Origin: UBA11606 sp049437325
GTDB lineage: Bacteria > Actinomycetota > Acidimicrobiia > Acidimicrobiales > Aldehydirespiratoraceae
Reading direction: 5' to 3'
Length of the DNA stretch: 53,556 bases
Assembly (NCBI GenBank): GCA_049437325.1
Contig: JBMTIM010000015.1
Location: forward strand, 1 to 53,556
The translations under genes and the position numbers were made by a program. Under the pieces are notes generated by a model that was given only the letters and a program-made list of their open reading frames with translations, was not told the DNA's origin and searched no databases. Below are positions 41,118-49,755 of the stretch, one piece after another. Each line of letters opens with the position of its first letter. Position 1 is the first letter of the stretch.

Positions 41118-41996
41118 ATGGCTCATGAACTGAAGTTCGGTTGGCTGTCGCCGGTGATCGGCAACGCAGGCAGCGACCACCAGTCGATCGTCCTCTACCA
41201 GCAGGACCACATTCTTCCCGAAGCGCTGCCGCTCTTCGACAGCCTCTGGATTGCCGACCACTTCTACGGGTTCGACGCTCGGACCGACCCGTTCCTCGAG
41301 GCGTGGACGACCCTGACCTGGTTGGGGGCCAGATTTCCGAACGTCACGCTGTGTCATCACGTGCTGGGGCAGGGATACCGCCCCCCGGCACTCACCGCGA
41401 AAATGGCGGCCACGCTGCAAACCCTGTCGGGTGGCCGCTTCGTCCTGGGGATCGGTGCGGGCTGGCGAGCCGAGGAGTACGCGGCCTACGGCTACGACTT
41501 CCCGAAGCCGTCGGTCCGATTTGCACAGCTCGAGGAATTGATCCAGATCTGCCGCCTGATGTGGACCGAGGATCACCCGACGTTCGAGGGCCGCCATTTC
41601 CGTATCGACGATGCCAGCGCCCCGCCGCTACCCGATCCTGCACCCCGAATCTGTATCGGTGCCTTCGGCGCCAAGGTCGGCCTCCCGCTCGTGGGGCGTC
41701 AGGCCGATCAATGGAACTGCTTCTATCTCGATGACGAAGACTGGAAGATGCGGTTGGGGATCGTACGTGCGTCAGCCGAGGAGGCGGGACGGAATCCGCT
41801 GGCGATCGAAGTCGGGACGACGATCGAGCGGCCACTCCCCACCACCGACGCAGAGAGCGAAGCACTGCTGGACCATCTCAGCCACCTCCACGCCTTGGAG
41901 ATCACGCACTTCACCATGGATTTCGGTCATCCACCGACCCCGGAACACGTCCACCGTTTCAAGGAGCAGGTCATGGACGTTATGCGGTCCGAGTGA
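41118..41996 (+). CDS. LLM-class F420-dependent oxidoreductase (fourth)
   Basis: A 292-residue luciferase-like oxidoreductase: LKFGWLSPVIGNAGSDHQS at the start, LFDSLWIADHFYGF, TLCHHVLGQGYRPPALTAKMAATLQTLSGGRFVLGIGAGWRAEEYAAYGYDFP, and PRICIGAFGAKVGLPLVGRQADQWN. These are standard F420-type features. It overlaps the next gene, an MFS exporter, by GTGA, so its product or a toxic substrate may be exported. Substrate unknown. Confidence 0.92.
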   Translation: MAHELKFGWLSPVIGNAGSDHQSIVLYQQDHILPEALPLFDSLWIADHFYGFDARTDPFLEAWTTLTWLGARFPNVTLCHHVLGQGYRPPALTAKMAATLQTLSGGRFVLGIGAGWRAEEYAAYGYDFPKPSVRFAQLEELIQICRLMWTEDHPTFEGRHFRIDDASAPPLPDPAPRICIGAFGAKVGLPLVGRQADQWNCFYLDDEDWKMRLGIVRASAEEAGRNPLAIEVGTTIERPLPTTDAESEALLDHLSHLHALEITHFTMDFGHPPTPEHVHRFKEQVMDVMRSE

Positions 41997-43228
41997 CCGA
42001 ACCGCACGCGCGGCCGCCGATTCCCGTTCCCCTCCGGGTACTGCTCGGCGCCTACTTCCTGAATGCATTCGCCACGGTCGGAACGGTGACGATCGTCGGG
42101 AAGCAGGTGTTCGACATGACCGGTCGAGAACTCGACCTCGGACTGATCGGGCTTGCCGAGTTCCTTCCCATGGCCCTCCTGGCCCCCGTCACCGGGTCGT
42201 TGGCCGATCGATTCGATCGACGCCTCATGTTCGCCATCGGCCTCACCGGTGACGTGGTGGTGTCCATCGCCATGTTTTCCTATGTAAACACCGATCCGAC
42301 GTCGGTCGGCCCGATTTTCGGCCTGATGGTGCTGTTCGCTCTCACCCGCTCTGTCGGTACACCCGCTGCCCGAGCCATCACGATCGACATGGCGCCACCC
42401 GACGTGCTGGAGCGTGTCATTCCCCTCCGATCAGTTGCGTTCCAGGCCGGGATCATCAGCGGCCCTCTGGTCCTTGCCTGGGTGTTCGTGCTCGACATCG
42501 CTGCGCCGTACCTGGTGGCTGCTGCTGCCTACGGGCTTGCTGTGGTCATCGTGGCCTCCATGCCAAAGCTGCCGACACGAAAGTTGTCGACCCGAGGTGG
42601 AATGCAGGCCATTCGGGATGCACGGGAAGGCCTTCGCTTCATCCGGCGGCAGCCAGTGGTGTTCGGTGCGATCAGTCTCGACCTGTTCGCCGTCCTGTTC
42701 GGCGGCATCATTGCGCTCCTTCCCGCCATCGCGGAAAAGCGGCTTGGGGTCGGCGCGGTCGGCCTCGGCGGTCTCCGAGCTGCAGTAGGTGCAGGCTCGG
42801 CCGTGGTGGCGCTCGGACTTGCTGTGCGGCCGGTGCGGCGCCACGTCGGAAAGATCCTCCTCGGCGTGATCGCCGTCTTCGGCGTGATGCACGTCGCCGT
42901 AGCGCTGACCACCAACTACATCGTTGCCGTGGTTGCGTTGGTGATCGCAGCCGGCTCCGACCAGATTTCGGTGTACATCCGCTCGACGCTCGTTCCGCTT
43001 GCCACACCGGAGGAGATGCGCGGGCGAGTGCTGGCGGTCGAGAACGTGTTCATCGGGGCCTCCAACGAGCTCGGGGCGGTCGAGTCTGGGTTGACGGCCG
43101 CGGCGTTCGGGTTGGTCGGCGCGATGGTGTTCGGCTCCGTCGGCACGCTCGTTGTCGTTGCAGTGTGGTGGCGCTACTTCCCAGCATTGCGCGACGTCGA
43201 CCGGTTCTCGGACGTTCGTGCGCCCTAG
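41993..43228 (+). CDS. MFS transporter, EntS-like group
   Basis: A 411-residue membrane protein with about 12 helices. The motif after helix 2, GSLADRFDRRLMFAIG, is the MFS motif A, repeated weakly after helix 8. The C-terminal RGRVLAVENVFIGASNELGAVESG is typical of the MFS_3/enterobactin-exporter-like group. Probably an efflux pump. GTG start inside the upstream stop. The stop overlaps that of the convergent alcohol dehydrogenase (CTAG at 43225-43228). Confidence 0.9.
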   Translation: MTEPHARPPIPVPLRVLLGAYFLNAFATVGTVTIVGKQVFDMTGRELDLGLIGLAEFLPMALLAPVTGSLADRFDRRLMFAIGLTGDVVVSIAMFSYVNTDPTSVGPIFGLMVLFALTRSVGTPAARAITIDMAPPDVLERVIPLRSVAFQAGIISGPLVLAWVFVLDIAAPYLVAAAAYGLAVVIVASMPKLPTRKLSTRGGMQAIRDAREGLRFIRRQPVVFGAISLDLFAVLFGGIIALLPAIAEKRLGVGAVGLGGLRAAVGAGSAVVALGLAVRPVRRHVGKILLGVIAVFGVMHVAVALTTNYIVAVVALVIAAGSDQISVYIRSTLVPLATPEEMRGRVLAVENVFIGASNELGAVESGLTAAAFGLVGAMVFGSVGTLVVVAVWWRYFPALRDVDRFSDVRAP

Positions 43229-44313
43229 GCGTGGGGGAGGAGGACTGTACGAGCCTCGGTTCCCGCCCGCATGGCGTCGAACGCCGGTATGAGGCCGTCG
43301 AGTCCAGCCGTGTTGCTGATCATTTCGTCGAGCTTCAGCATGCCCTTCATGTAGAGGTCGGCGAGCGTGCGGAAATCTTTGCGGGGACGGGCACCCCCGG
43401 CCCGAATGCCCATCAGGTTCTTGTTCTGATGCAGCGACTGGAAGTTGTAGGTGACGCTCGCCGTCAGATCGGGCACACCCACTGCGCAGATGTTGCCGCC
43501 TGCTCGCGTCATCTGGATCGCGTCGGCGAGCAGACCGGTGTGGCCGACGACCTCGAACGCGTGGTGTACGCCACCGCCGCTGAGTGCCTTGACCGATCCG
43601 ATCGCATCGAAATCGTCGTCCTCGGCAAGGAGAAAGTCGGTGGCACCGAAGGCGGTCGCAAGTTGCTCTTTTTCTGCGATCCGGTCGATCGCAATGATCT
43701 GCTTTGCGCCGACCAACTTTGCCGCCTGGATCACGTTCAAGCCGACACCACCGGCGCCGATCACGACAACGCTGTCACCGAGTCCGACTCGGGCCCGGTT
43801 GAACACTGCGCCGGTCCCGGTCATCACCCCACATCCGATCAGGGCGGCCGAGGTCAAGGGCATCTCCTTCGGGATCGGGATGCACTGGTTCTCGGACACA
43901 ATCGTTTCCTGCACGAATGCACCAAGGTTCGCGAAGTTGTAGAGCGGCTGGTCGCCCTCGGCGTATGGTTGGGCCAGGCCCCCCATCCCGACGGCACAGT
44001 TTCCCGGTGCTCCCGCCTCGCAGTCGGCACAGTGCCCGCAGTTGCCGAAGGTGGAGAGCACGACATGGTCGCCCACCTCCGTGTAGGTCACTGCCGATCC
44101 CACCGCCACGACCTTGCCTGCAGCCTCGTGGCCCGGTACGAGCGGTGTCGGCATGTAGTACTTGCCGTGGATGCAGCTCATGTCGCTGCCGCACACACCG
44201 GCGGCGTGGATCTCGACCCGTACCTGACGGGGTGCGAGTTCCCCGACCAGTTCGATGTCGTTCGACAGGCGAACGCTGTCCTCGGTGGTGCCTTCGCAGA
44301 TGAGTCCCTGCAC
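43225..44313 (-). CDS. Zinc-dependent alcohol dehydrogenase (class III-like)
   Basis: A 362-residue medium-chain dehydrogenase. Catalytic zinc ligands are the Cys in GVCGSDMSC and the His-Glu in PGHEAAG; a structural zinc loop is FGNCGHCADCEAGAPGNC with four Cys. The NAD site is VIGAGGVGLNVIQAAKL. GCGVMTGTGAVFNRA is the motif of the long-chain class III/NDMA-dependent dehydrogenases. The substrate may be an alcohol or aldehyde. I chose GTG 44313, which has GGAG 7 nt upstream, over ATG 44349. Confidence 0.9.
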   Translation of the reverse strand: MQGLICEGTTEDSVRLSNDIELVGELAPRQVRVEIHAAGVCGSDMSCIHGKYYMPTPLVPGHEAAGKVVAVGSAVTYTEVGDHVVLSTFGNCGHCADCEAGAPGNCAVGMGGLAQPYAEGDQPLYNFANLGAFVQETIVSENQCIPIPKEMPLTSAALIGCGVMTGTGAVFNRARVGLGDSVVVIGAGGVGLNVIQAAKLVGAKQIIAIDRIAEKEQLATAFGATDFLLAEDDDFDAIGSVKALSGGGVHHAFEVVGHTGLLADAIQMTRAGGNICAVGVPDLTASVTYNFQSLHQNKNLMGIRAGGARPRKDFRTLADLYMKGMLKLDEMISNTAGLDGLIPAFDAMRAGTEARTVLLPHA

Positions 44314-44403
44314 GTCTCGCTCCGATCTGGGTGCGCCGTCGGAGAGCATTCTGCTGCGTCGAGGGTCTCAGGGGCCAGTTGATGGCCGTGATCGGCGGCC
44401 CTT

Positions 44404-44409
44404 TAGCCT
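44404..44409 (+). promoter_or_regulatory. -10 box TAGCCT of the EamA gene
   Basis: TAGCCT, 6 nt before GTG 44416; leaderless arrangement. Confidence 0.45.
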
Positions 44410-44415
44410 CGAGTT

Positions 44416-45252
44416 GTGGCTGTCTTTCTCAGCGTGCTCACGGCTGCCCTGTTCGGTGCGGGTGACTTTCTCGGCGGCCTTGCCGGTCGCCGGATACGGG
44501 TGATCCAGGTTCTCGCTGCTTCGCATCTCGTCGGGCTGGCCGGCATCACCCTCGCCGCGCTCGTCCTGGCCGACGACTTCATCGCCGTGGATCTGGTGTG
44601 GGGGGCTGCTGCGGGTGTGGCGGGATTCGTCGGGTTGGGCCTGTTGTATCGCGGGCTCGCACGCGGTCCGATGGGGGTGGTTGCTCCCCTCACCGCGATT
44701 ACCTCTGCTGCGGTCCCCGCCGTCTGGGGTGTCGTCATCGGTGGTGACGTGTTGTCCGGCGGCGCATGGGCCGGGGTGGCCATTGCGCTTGCATCGATCG
44801 TGTTGGTAAGCGGAGAACCAGCCGGCAGGCGAGGGGTACCGGCACTGACCGTGATCGAAGGGTTGCTCGCCGGTGCAGGGTTCGGCTTCATGTTCGTCAT
44901 CCTGGAGCAAACCGAAACGGCATCGGCACCCTGGCCCATCGTGGGCGCCCGCCTCCTCACCGGGGGCGGGTTGCTGCTCCTCTTTGCCGTGCGCCGGGAG
45001 CGAATCATGCCAACCGACCCGATCACCCGTCGACTCGTGGTCGGGCTGGGCGTCCTCGACACGAGCTCCAATGCCTTGTTTCTCTATGCCGCTGATGCCG
45101 GATCCTTGACGATCGCAGCAGTGCTGTCCTCGCTGTACCCGGTAGCCACTGCGGTTCTCGCAAGCGTCGTGTTGCACGAGCGCCTGACCCGGTTCCAACG
45201 GCTGGGTTTCATCGCTGCGTTGATCGGGGCCAGCCTGCTCGCAGTGGGCTGA
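44416..45252 (+). CDS. EamA/DMT-family transporter
   Basis: A 278-residue membrane protein of ten helices in two EamA repeats (1-135 and 145-278). The first repeat shows GLGLLYRGLARGPMGVVAPLTAITSAAVPAVWGVVIGGD, the second ALFLYAADAGSLTIAAVLSSLYPVATAVLASVVLHERLT. Such proteins export amino acids or small metabolites. Single gene, followed by the YbaK-like gene after 51 bp with its own CACAAT box. Confidence 0.88.
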   Translation: MAVFLSVLTAALFGAGDFLGGLAGRRIRVIQVLAASHLVGLAGITLAALVLADDFIAVDLVWGAAAGVAGFVGLGLLYRGLARGPMGVVAPLTAITSAAVPAVWGVVIGGDVLSGGAWAGVAIALASIVLVSGEPAGRRGVPALTVIEGLLAGAGFGFMFVILEQTETASAPWPIVGARLLTGGGLLLLFAVRRERIMPTDPITRRLVVGLGVLDTSSNALFLYAADAGSLTIAAVLSSLYPVATAVLASVVLHERLTRFQRLGFIAALIGASLLAVG

Positions 45253-45303
45253 TTGCGGCCTGCTGTCTTTTCCTGATCAAGCGTTCAGTGGCACAATGCA
45301 GCC

Positions 45304-45789
45304 ATGGACGCAGTCGTCGCAGCCCTCGATGCAACGGGGGTCGAGTACGAGCTCGTCCCCTGCGACCCTGAGCTTGCCGACACCGCAGCGTTCTGCGAGG
45401 CGTATGGCTACTCGCCGAACGACAGTGCCAATGCGATCCTCGTCGTCGGGAAATCTACTGAGCGTCCGATGGCCTGCTGTCTGGTGCTGGCGTCGACTCG
45501 GCTCGATGTCAACGGGGTCGTCCGCAAGCGGCTCGGTACCCGCAAAGCGTCCTTCGCTGACGCAGACGAGACGATCGGGCGTTCGGGCGGCATGCAGATC
45601 GGTGGTGTCACCCCGTTTGGCCTCCCGAGCGACCTGCCGGTCTGGATCGATCATCGGGTCATGGCCCGATCACGCGTGATCGTCGGTGGCGGCAGCCGAG
45701 ACCGCAAAGTCCTGTGTCCGCCTGCGGCCTTGGCAGCGCTCCCGGCTGCCGAGGTGGTCGACGACCTCGCCAAAGCACCGGCCGACTAG
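45304..45789 (+). CDS. YbaK/EbsC-family aminoacyl-tRNA deacylase
   Basis: A 161-residue editing-domain protein. The catalytic-site lysine is Lys50 (VVGKST), with RKRLGTRKASFA (74-85), the GMQIGGVTPFGLP loop (96-108) and GGGSRDRK (128-135) that define the family. It removes wrongly attached amino acids from tRNA in trans. ATG 45304 is preceded by CACAAT (45292-45297) 6 nt upstream, a weak leaderless promoter. Confidence 0.9.
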   Translation: MDAVVAALDATGVEYELVPCDPELADTAAFCEAYGYSPNDSANAILVVGKSTERPMACCLVLASTRLDVNGVVRKRLGTRKASFADADETIGRSGGMQIGGVTPFGLPSDLPVWIDHRVMARSRVIVGGGSRDRKVLCPPAALAALPAAEVVDDLAKAPAD

Positions 45790-45806
45790 CACCTGCCGCC
45801 GAGCAC

Positions 45807-46997
45807 ATGCTGCCCAACCGACCGCATGCGATCCGCCAACTCGTTCGCGACGACGTAGGACGCGACCTCGCCCGGTTGGGCGGGCTCGAGGGCCTTGGGC
45901 GCTCGATGCTCGTCACTGTCCTGCCGTTGTCGGTGGTGGGGAGTCTCGGGTCGAAGACCGCAGTCACGAACGTGTACTTCGCGGGATCATGTCTGGCGCT
46001 CGTTGCGACGCTCAACGTCGAGCGCTTGGAAACGTGGCTGCCTCGGCGGTGGGTGATCACGGCGGCCATCGCAGGGGCGGTCGTCGCCAACGCGATCGTG
46101 ATTGCGACCGACAGCCCGCTGCTGGTCATCGCCGTGGCGCTGGCGAACACCCAGGCGGCGATCTTTGCCGTCCTGATTTCGCTGTTCATCATGGACTACA
46201 TCGGCAAGCAGGACCTGGCTCGCAACGAAGGCCGCCGGATGGTTCACAACGGTGCGGCGTGGATGATCGGTCCGCTCCTGGCAATCACGTTGTACACCGA
46301 GGTGGCACCCTGGTTGCCGTTCCTGGTCTCGGGCACGGTCATGCTCGTCGCGCTCGCGTACTTCTGGAAGCTTCGTCTCGGCCCGAACCCGGTGCTCATC
46401 ACCCCGAAGTCGGTTGCACCGTCACCACTGGCCAACATCCCCCGCTACTTCCGGCAGCGCTACCTTCGGATCGCGTACTGCGTCACCTTGACGCGAGGAA
46501 TCTTTTGGTCCGCACTGTTCCTGTACTGCCCGCTGTACATCCTCGAAGCCGACCTTCCCGAAAAGATGACCGGTGGGATCGTCTCTGTCACTGCCGCACT
46601 GCTGCTCCTGAGTCCGCTCGTGCTCACGATGGTCGAGCGCACGTCGACTCGAGCGGTGATCATCGCCGGCTTCGCCGTCATCGCCGCCTCGATGGGAGCA
46701 CTCACTGCGCTCGGCGAGGCCGAACCGCTCGGCCTCGTGTTCTGGGTCACGGGCGCGCTGGGGGCATCATGGCTCGACGTCGTCGGGAACATCCCGTTCA
46801 TGCGAACCGTGAAACCGAGGGAACGAACAACGATGACGACCGTCTTCTCGTCGTGGCGCGAAACGGCGCTGATCGCCGCCCCAGGGCTCGGTGCGATCGC
46901 CCTGTGGCTCGGGGACTTCCGGCTCTACTACGGGAGCCTTGCCTGCTTGGCACTACTCACCGCTGTCTACGTCACGTATCTCCCGCAGCGCCTCTGA
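45807..46997 (+). CDS. MFS-fold membrane protein
   Basis: A 396-residue protein with about 12 helices; LFIMDYIGKQDLARNEGRRMVHNGAAWMIGPLLA and the repeated ERT segments suggest an MFS transporter of uncertain subfamily. It starts 17 bp after the YbaK-like gene, at ATG 45807; the frame is open upstream inside that gene but homology-like hydrophobic pattern begins near residue 40. Its last 45 bp overlap the 3' end of the convergent Lrp gene. Confidence 0.8.
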   Translation: MLPNRPHAIRQLVRDDVGRDLARLGGLEGLGRSMLVTVLPLSVVGSLGSKTAVTNVYFAGSCLALVATLNVERLETWLPRRWVITAAIAGAVVANAIVIATDSPLLVIAVALANTQAAIFAVLISLFIMDYIGKQDLARNEGRRMVHNGAAWMIGPLLAITLYTEVAPWLPFLVSGTVMLVALAYFWKLRLGPNPVLITPKSVAPSPLANIPRYFRQRYLRIAYCVTLTRGIFWSALFLYCPLYILEADLPEKMTGGIVSVTAALLLLSPLVLTMVERTSTRAVIIAGFAVIAASMGALTALGEAEPLGLVFWVTGALGASWLDVVGNIPFMRTVKPRERTTMTTVFSSWRETALIAAPGLGAIALWLGDFRLYYGSLACLALLTAVYVTYLPQRL

Positions 46998-47459
46998 CGC
47001 AAGGGCCACACCAGGGCGAGTGACGACACCCCTGAGAGCGAAGCTCGACTTCAACTTTGCCACATGCGGGAGGCGAGCCATTCGGGTTCGATGGACTCGC
47101 TCATAGTCGGTGACATCGGCAACCACGACCTGGATCAGGTAGTCGGCGTCACCGGCCATCAGGTGGCAACTGATCACCTCCGGCACGTCCATGACCGCGT
47201 CCTCGAACTCGTCGAGGTGACCTTCTTGCTGGCTGGTCAGGGAGATCTCGACGAACACCGTGGTGCCCAGCCCCACCCGCTCGAGGGCCAGAGCCGCCCG
47301 GTATCCCTCGATCACTCCTGCTCGCTCGAGTCGCTTCACCCGCCGAAGGCAGGCAGACGGTGAGAGATGGACCTGCTCTGCGAGGGCTGCATGCGTCATC
47401 CGCCCGTCGGCCTGCAGCAGATCGAGGATGACGCGGTCGATTGGGTCGAGAGCTACCAC
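46953..47459 (-). CDS. Lrp/AsnC-family transcriptional regulator
   Basis: A 168-residue regulator: N-terminal helix-turn-helix (about 3-60: LDPIDRVILDLLQADGRMTHAALAEQVHLSPSACLRRVKRLERAGVI) and C-terminal RAM ligand-binding domain (about 65-145, with VISCHLMAGDADYLIQVVV). It is divergent from alanine dehydrogenase, as AldR is in mycobacteria, so alanine-responsive control of that gene is likely. GTG 47459 has AAGGAG 9 nt upstream. Confidence 0.92.
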   Translation of the reverse strand: MVALDPIDRVILDLLQADGRMTHAALAEQVHLSPSACLRRVKRLERAGVIEGYRAALALERVGLGTTVFVEISLTSQQEGHLDEFEDAVMDVPEVISCHLMAGDADYLIQVVVADVTDYERVHRTRMARLPHVAKLKSSFALRGVVTRPGVALASEALREIRDVDSGE

Positions 47460-47569
47460 GCTCGAATACTCCTTGGAAATGCTAGCTAACACACAAATCG
47501 TGCGCGCTAAATGGTACCAGCGCTGAAGAATGGAGAACATCACCGATCCGTGCGTTCTACATTGGCGGC
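47460..47569. promoter_or_regulatory. Divergent Lrp/alanine dehydrogenase control region
   Basis: A 110-bp region, AT-richer than its surroundings around 47478-47512, where an Lrp-type protein would be expected to bind; it holds the palindrome GCTAGC. The minus strand has TAGCAT followed by AAGGAG for the regulator. The plus strand has TACATT (47558-47563) 6 nt before the ald ATG, implying a leaderless ald mRNA. Confidence 0.5.
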
Positions 47570-48691
47570 ATGCACATCGGAGTCCCGAAAGAGAGCAAAG
47601 TCGCCGAGCGGCGAGTCGGTCTGACACCCGCCGGCGTGCGCGAACTCGTCGGCCAGGGCCATCGAGTCACCGTGCAGGCAAGTGCGGGCGCAGGGATCGG
47701 AGTAGCCGACGCGGAGTACGTCGATGCAGGGGCTGGGATCGCGGACTCGCCAGAGGCGCTCTGGGGTGATGCCGAGCTGATCGTGAAGGTCAAGGAGCCA
47801 CAGGCTGCCGAACGGGCACTCCTGCGCGAAGACCACATCCTGTTCACCTACTTGCACCTTGCGCCCGACGAACCCCAAACCCGCGACCTGATCGCGAGCG
47901 GCGCGACCTGTATCGCCTACGAGACGGTGACCGATCGCAATGGGGGCCTTCCCCTTCTGGCACCGATGTCCCAGGTCGCAGGACGCATGTCGGTTCAGGC
48001 TGGCGCCCACTGCCTCGAAGCGACCAACGGCGGATCGGGCCTGCTCCTTGGGGGCGTGCCCGGGGTGCAATCGGCCAAAACGGTGGTCATCGGTGGGGGA
48101 GTCGTCGGGGAAAACGCGATCGAGATGGCTCACGGCCTCGGCAGCGCGGTAGCCGTTCTCGACCGGAATCTGGACGTACTCGATCGGCTCTCCCGGCGAT
48201 TCGGATCGGCCCTCGAGACGGTGTACAGCACCACGCAAGCGATCGAGGAACTCGTGCTCGATGCAGACCTCGTGATCGGTGCCGTCCTGGTCAAGGGAGC
48301 GACAGCACCGAAGTTGGTGACTGCCGAGATGGTCGCGAACATGCGGCCCGGCAGTGTGCTGGTCGACGTGGCCATCGATCAGGGGGGATGCTTCGAGACA
48401 AGCAGGCCGACCACTCATGATGCGCCGACCTACGTCGTGGACGAGGTGGTCCACTACTGCGTGGCCAACATGCCCGGTGGTGTCCCGCGGACCTCTACCT
48501 ATGCGCTCACCAATGCCACGCTGCCCTTCACCTCGGCCATCGCCCGACACGGGGTGCATGACGCCCTTCTGCAGGATCCACATCTCCTCGGCGGACTCAA
48601 CGTCTGCTCCGGCATGGTCACCGAACGCAACGTCGCCGATGCGCAGGGTCTCGCCTACGTCGAGCCTGCAGCAGCATTGGCGAAGCGGTAG
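47570..48691 (+). CDS. ald: Alanine dehydrogenase
   Basis: A 373-residue enzyme matching alanine dehydrogenase end to end: MHIGVPKESKVAERRVGLTP, a substrate lysine/histidine region (VKVKEPQAAERALLREDHILFTYLHLA), the NAD motif VVIGGGVVGENA, and the C-terminal CVANMPGGVPRTSTYALTNATLPF. It interconverts alanine with pyruvate and ammonia using NAD. Leaderless and divergent from the Lrp gene; the next gene, on the same strand, acts on D-amino acids. Confidence 0.97.
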   Translation: MHIGVPKESKVAERRVGLTPAGVRELVGQGHRVTVQASAGAGIGVADAEYVDAGAGIADSPEALWGDAELIVKVKEPQAAERALLREDHILFTYLHLAPDEPQTRDLIASGATCIAYETVTDRNGGLPLLAPMSQVAGRMSVQAGAHCLEATNGGSGLLLGGVPGVQSAKTVVIGGGVVGENAIEMAHGLGSAVAVLDRNLDVLDRLSRRFGSALETVYSTTQAIEELVLDADLVIGAVLVKGATAPKLVTAEMVANMRPGSVLVDVAIDQGGCFETSRPTTHDAPTYVVDEVVHYCVANMPGGVPRTSTYALTNATLPFTSAIARHGVHDALLQDPHLLGGLNVCSGMVTERNVADAQGLAYVEPAAALAKR

Positions 48692-48710
48692 GCCCGGTTA
48701 CCCGTGCGTC

Positions 48711-48716
48711 TACGGT
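48711..48716 (+). promoter_or_regulatory. -10 box TACGGT of the D-threonine aldolase-like gene
   Basis: TACGGT, 7 nt before GTG 48724; this favours that start over GTG 48715, which lies inside the box. Confidence 0.5.
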
Positions 48717-48723
48717 GACGGGT

Positions 48724-49716
48724 GTGCAACTGCCTACACCGTCGCTTGTCATCGATCGTGCCGCGCTCGACCACAACATCGCGACCATCGGTGAGACCCT
48801 GCCGGGCCGTCGTCTCAGACCCCACGTCAAGGCCTTCAAGTCGACGGGACTGGCACGGCGATTGTTCGACGCCGGCCATCGGACATTCACGTGCGCAACC
48901 GTGCGCGAGGCCGAGGGGTTGGCGGCCGCTGGGCTCGGGGAGGATCTTCTGCTGGCCAACGAGATCGTCGACCCGGACCAGCTCGCTCGGCTCGCTGCGA
49001 TCGAGCCGCCGGTGACAGTGGCCGTCGACAGCGAGGAGACCATCGACCGCGCAGCTGCGGCAGGCGTGCGGCGGCTCGTGATCGATGTCAACGTCGGCTT
49101 ACCTCGCTGTGGGTGCTCGCCCGACGATGCCGGACGGCTTGCCGACCGAGCCCGCGCCGCCGGGATGGATGTCCGCGGGGTGATGGGGTACGAGGGGCAC
49201 CTGATGATGGTGTCCGACCGGGCCAGCCGCATTCGCAAAGTGGAACGGGCCATGGCGATGTTGCTCGCCGCGGCCGACGCCGTTGGTGGTGATCTCGTGT
49301 CGGCTGGCGGTACTGGCACCTATGACACCAACACGTGGGCCAACGAAATCCAGGCCGGCACCTTTCTGCTCGGTGACACGCAGTACGCCTCGCTCGACCT
49401 CCCGTTCCAGCTTGCACTCACACTCGAGTGCTCCGTCCTGTCGGTCAATCCCGCCGGATGGCTCGTCGTGAATGGCGGGCTCAAGGCGCTCGGGATGGAC
49501 CACGGAAACCCGACGTGGCCCCACGGCGAGGTCATGTTCTGTAGCGACGAGCACACCACCTTGCGTTGTGAGGACTCCTCGGCGTGGTCGGTCGGCGACC
49601 GAACGCACCTCTATCCGGCGCACTTGGACCCAACTGTTGCCAAACACGAGCGCATGTGGCTCGTCGACGGCGAGGAGGTCATCGACGAGTTCGCCGTCGA
49701 TCTTCGCCACTGGTGA
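48724..49716 (+). CDS. D-threonine aldolase/D-serine dehydratase-family PLP enzyme
   Basis: A 330-residue fold III PLP enzyme. The PLP lysine is Lys36 (RPHVKAFKS), and the C-terminal metal motif reads PAHLDPTV with His300 and Asp302. In this family D-threonine aldolases hold the metal with a His-x-Asp pair and D-serine dehydratases with His-x-Cys, so the aldolase activity is the better guess. It would split D-threonine or other beta-hydroxy D-amino acids to glycine and an aldehyde. It follows ald closely (32 bp), so both may feed amino-acid carbon to central metabolism. Confidence 0.87.
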   Translation: MQLPTPSLVIDRAALDHNIATIGETLPGRRLRPHVKAFKSTGLARRLFDAGHRTFTCATVREAEGLAAAGLGEDLLLANEIVDPDQLARLAAIEPPVTVAVDSEETIDRAAAAGVRRLVIDVNVGLPRCGCSPDDAGRLADRARAAGMDVRGVMGYEGHLMMVSDRASRIRKVERAMAMLLAAADAVGGDLVSAGGTGTYDTNTWANEIQAGTFLLGDTQYASLDLPFQLALTLECSVLSVNPAGWLVVNGGLKALGMDHGNPTWPHGEVMFCSDEHTTLRCEDSSAWSVGDRTHLYPAHLDPTVAKHERMWLVDGEEVIDEFAVDLRHW

Positions 49717-49723
49717 CCGGCGG

Positions 49724-49743
49724 GCGGGGGCGCATCCCCTCGC
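49724..49743. terminator. Possible hairpin between convergent genes
   Basis: GGGG (49726-49729) pairs with CCCC (49736-49739), extended by C/G pairs across a small bulge. Located in the 39-bp gap between the aldolase-like and amidohydrolase 3' ends. Weak and without a T-run. Confidence 0.25.
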
Positions 49744-49755
49744 AGCCGGATGGGC

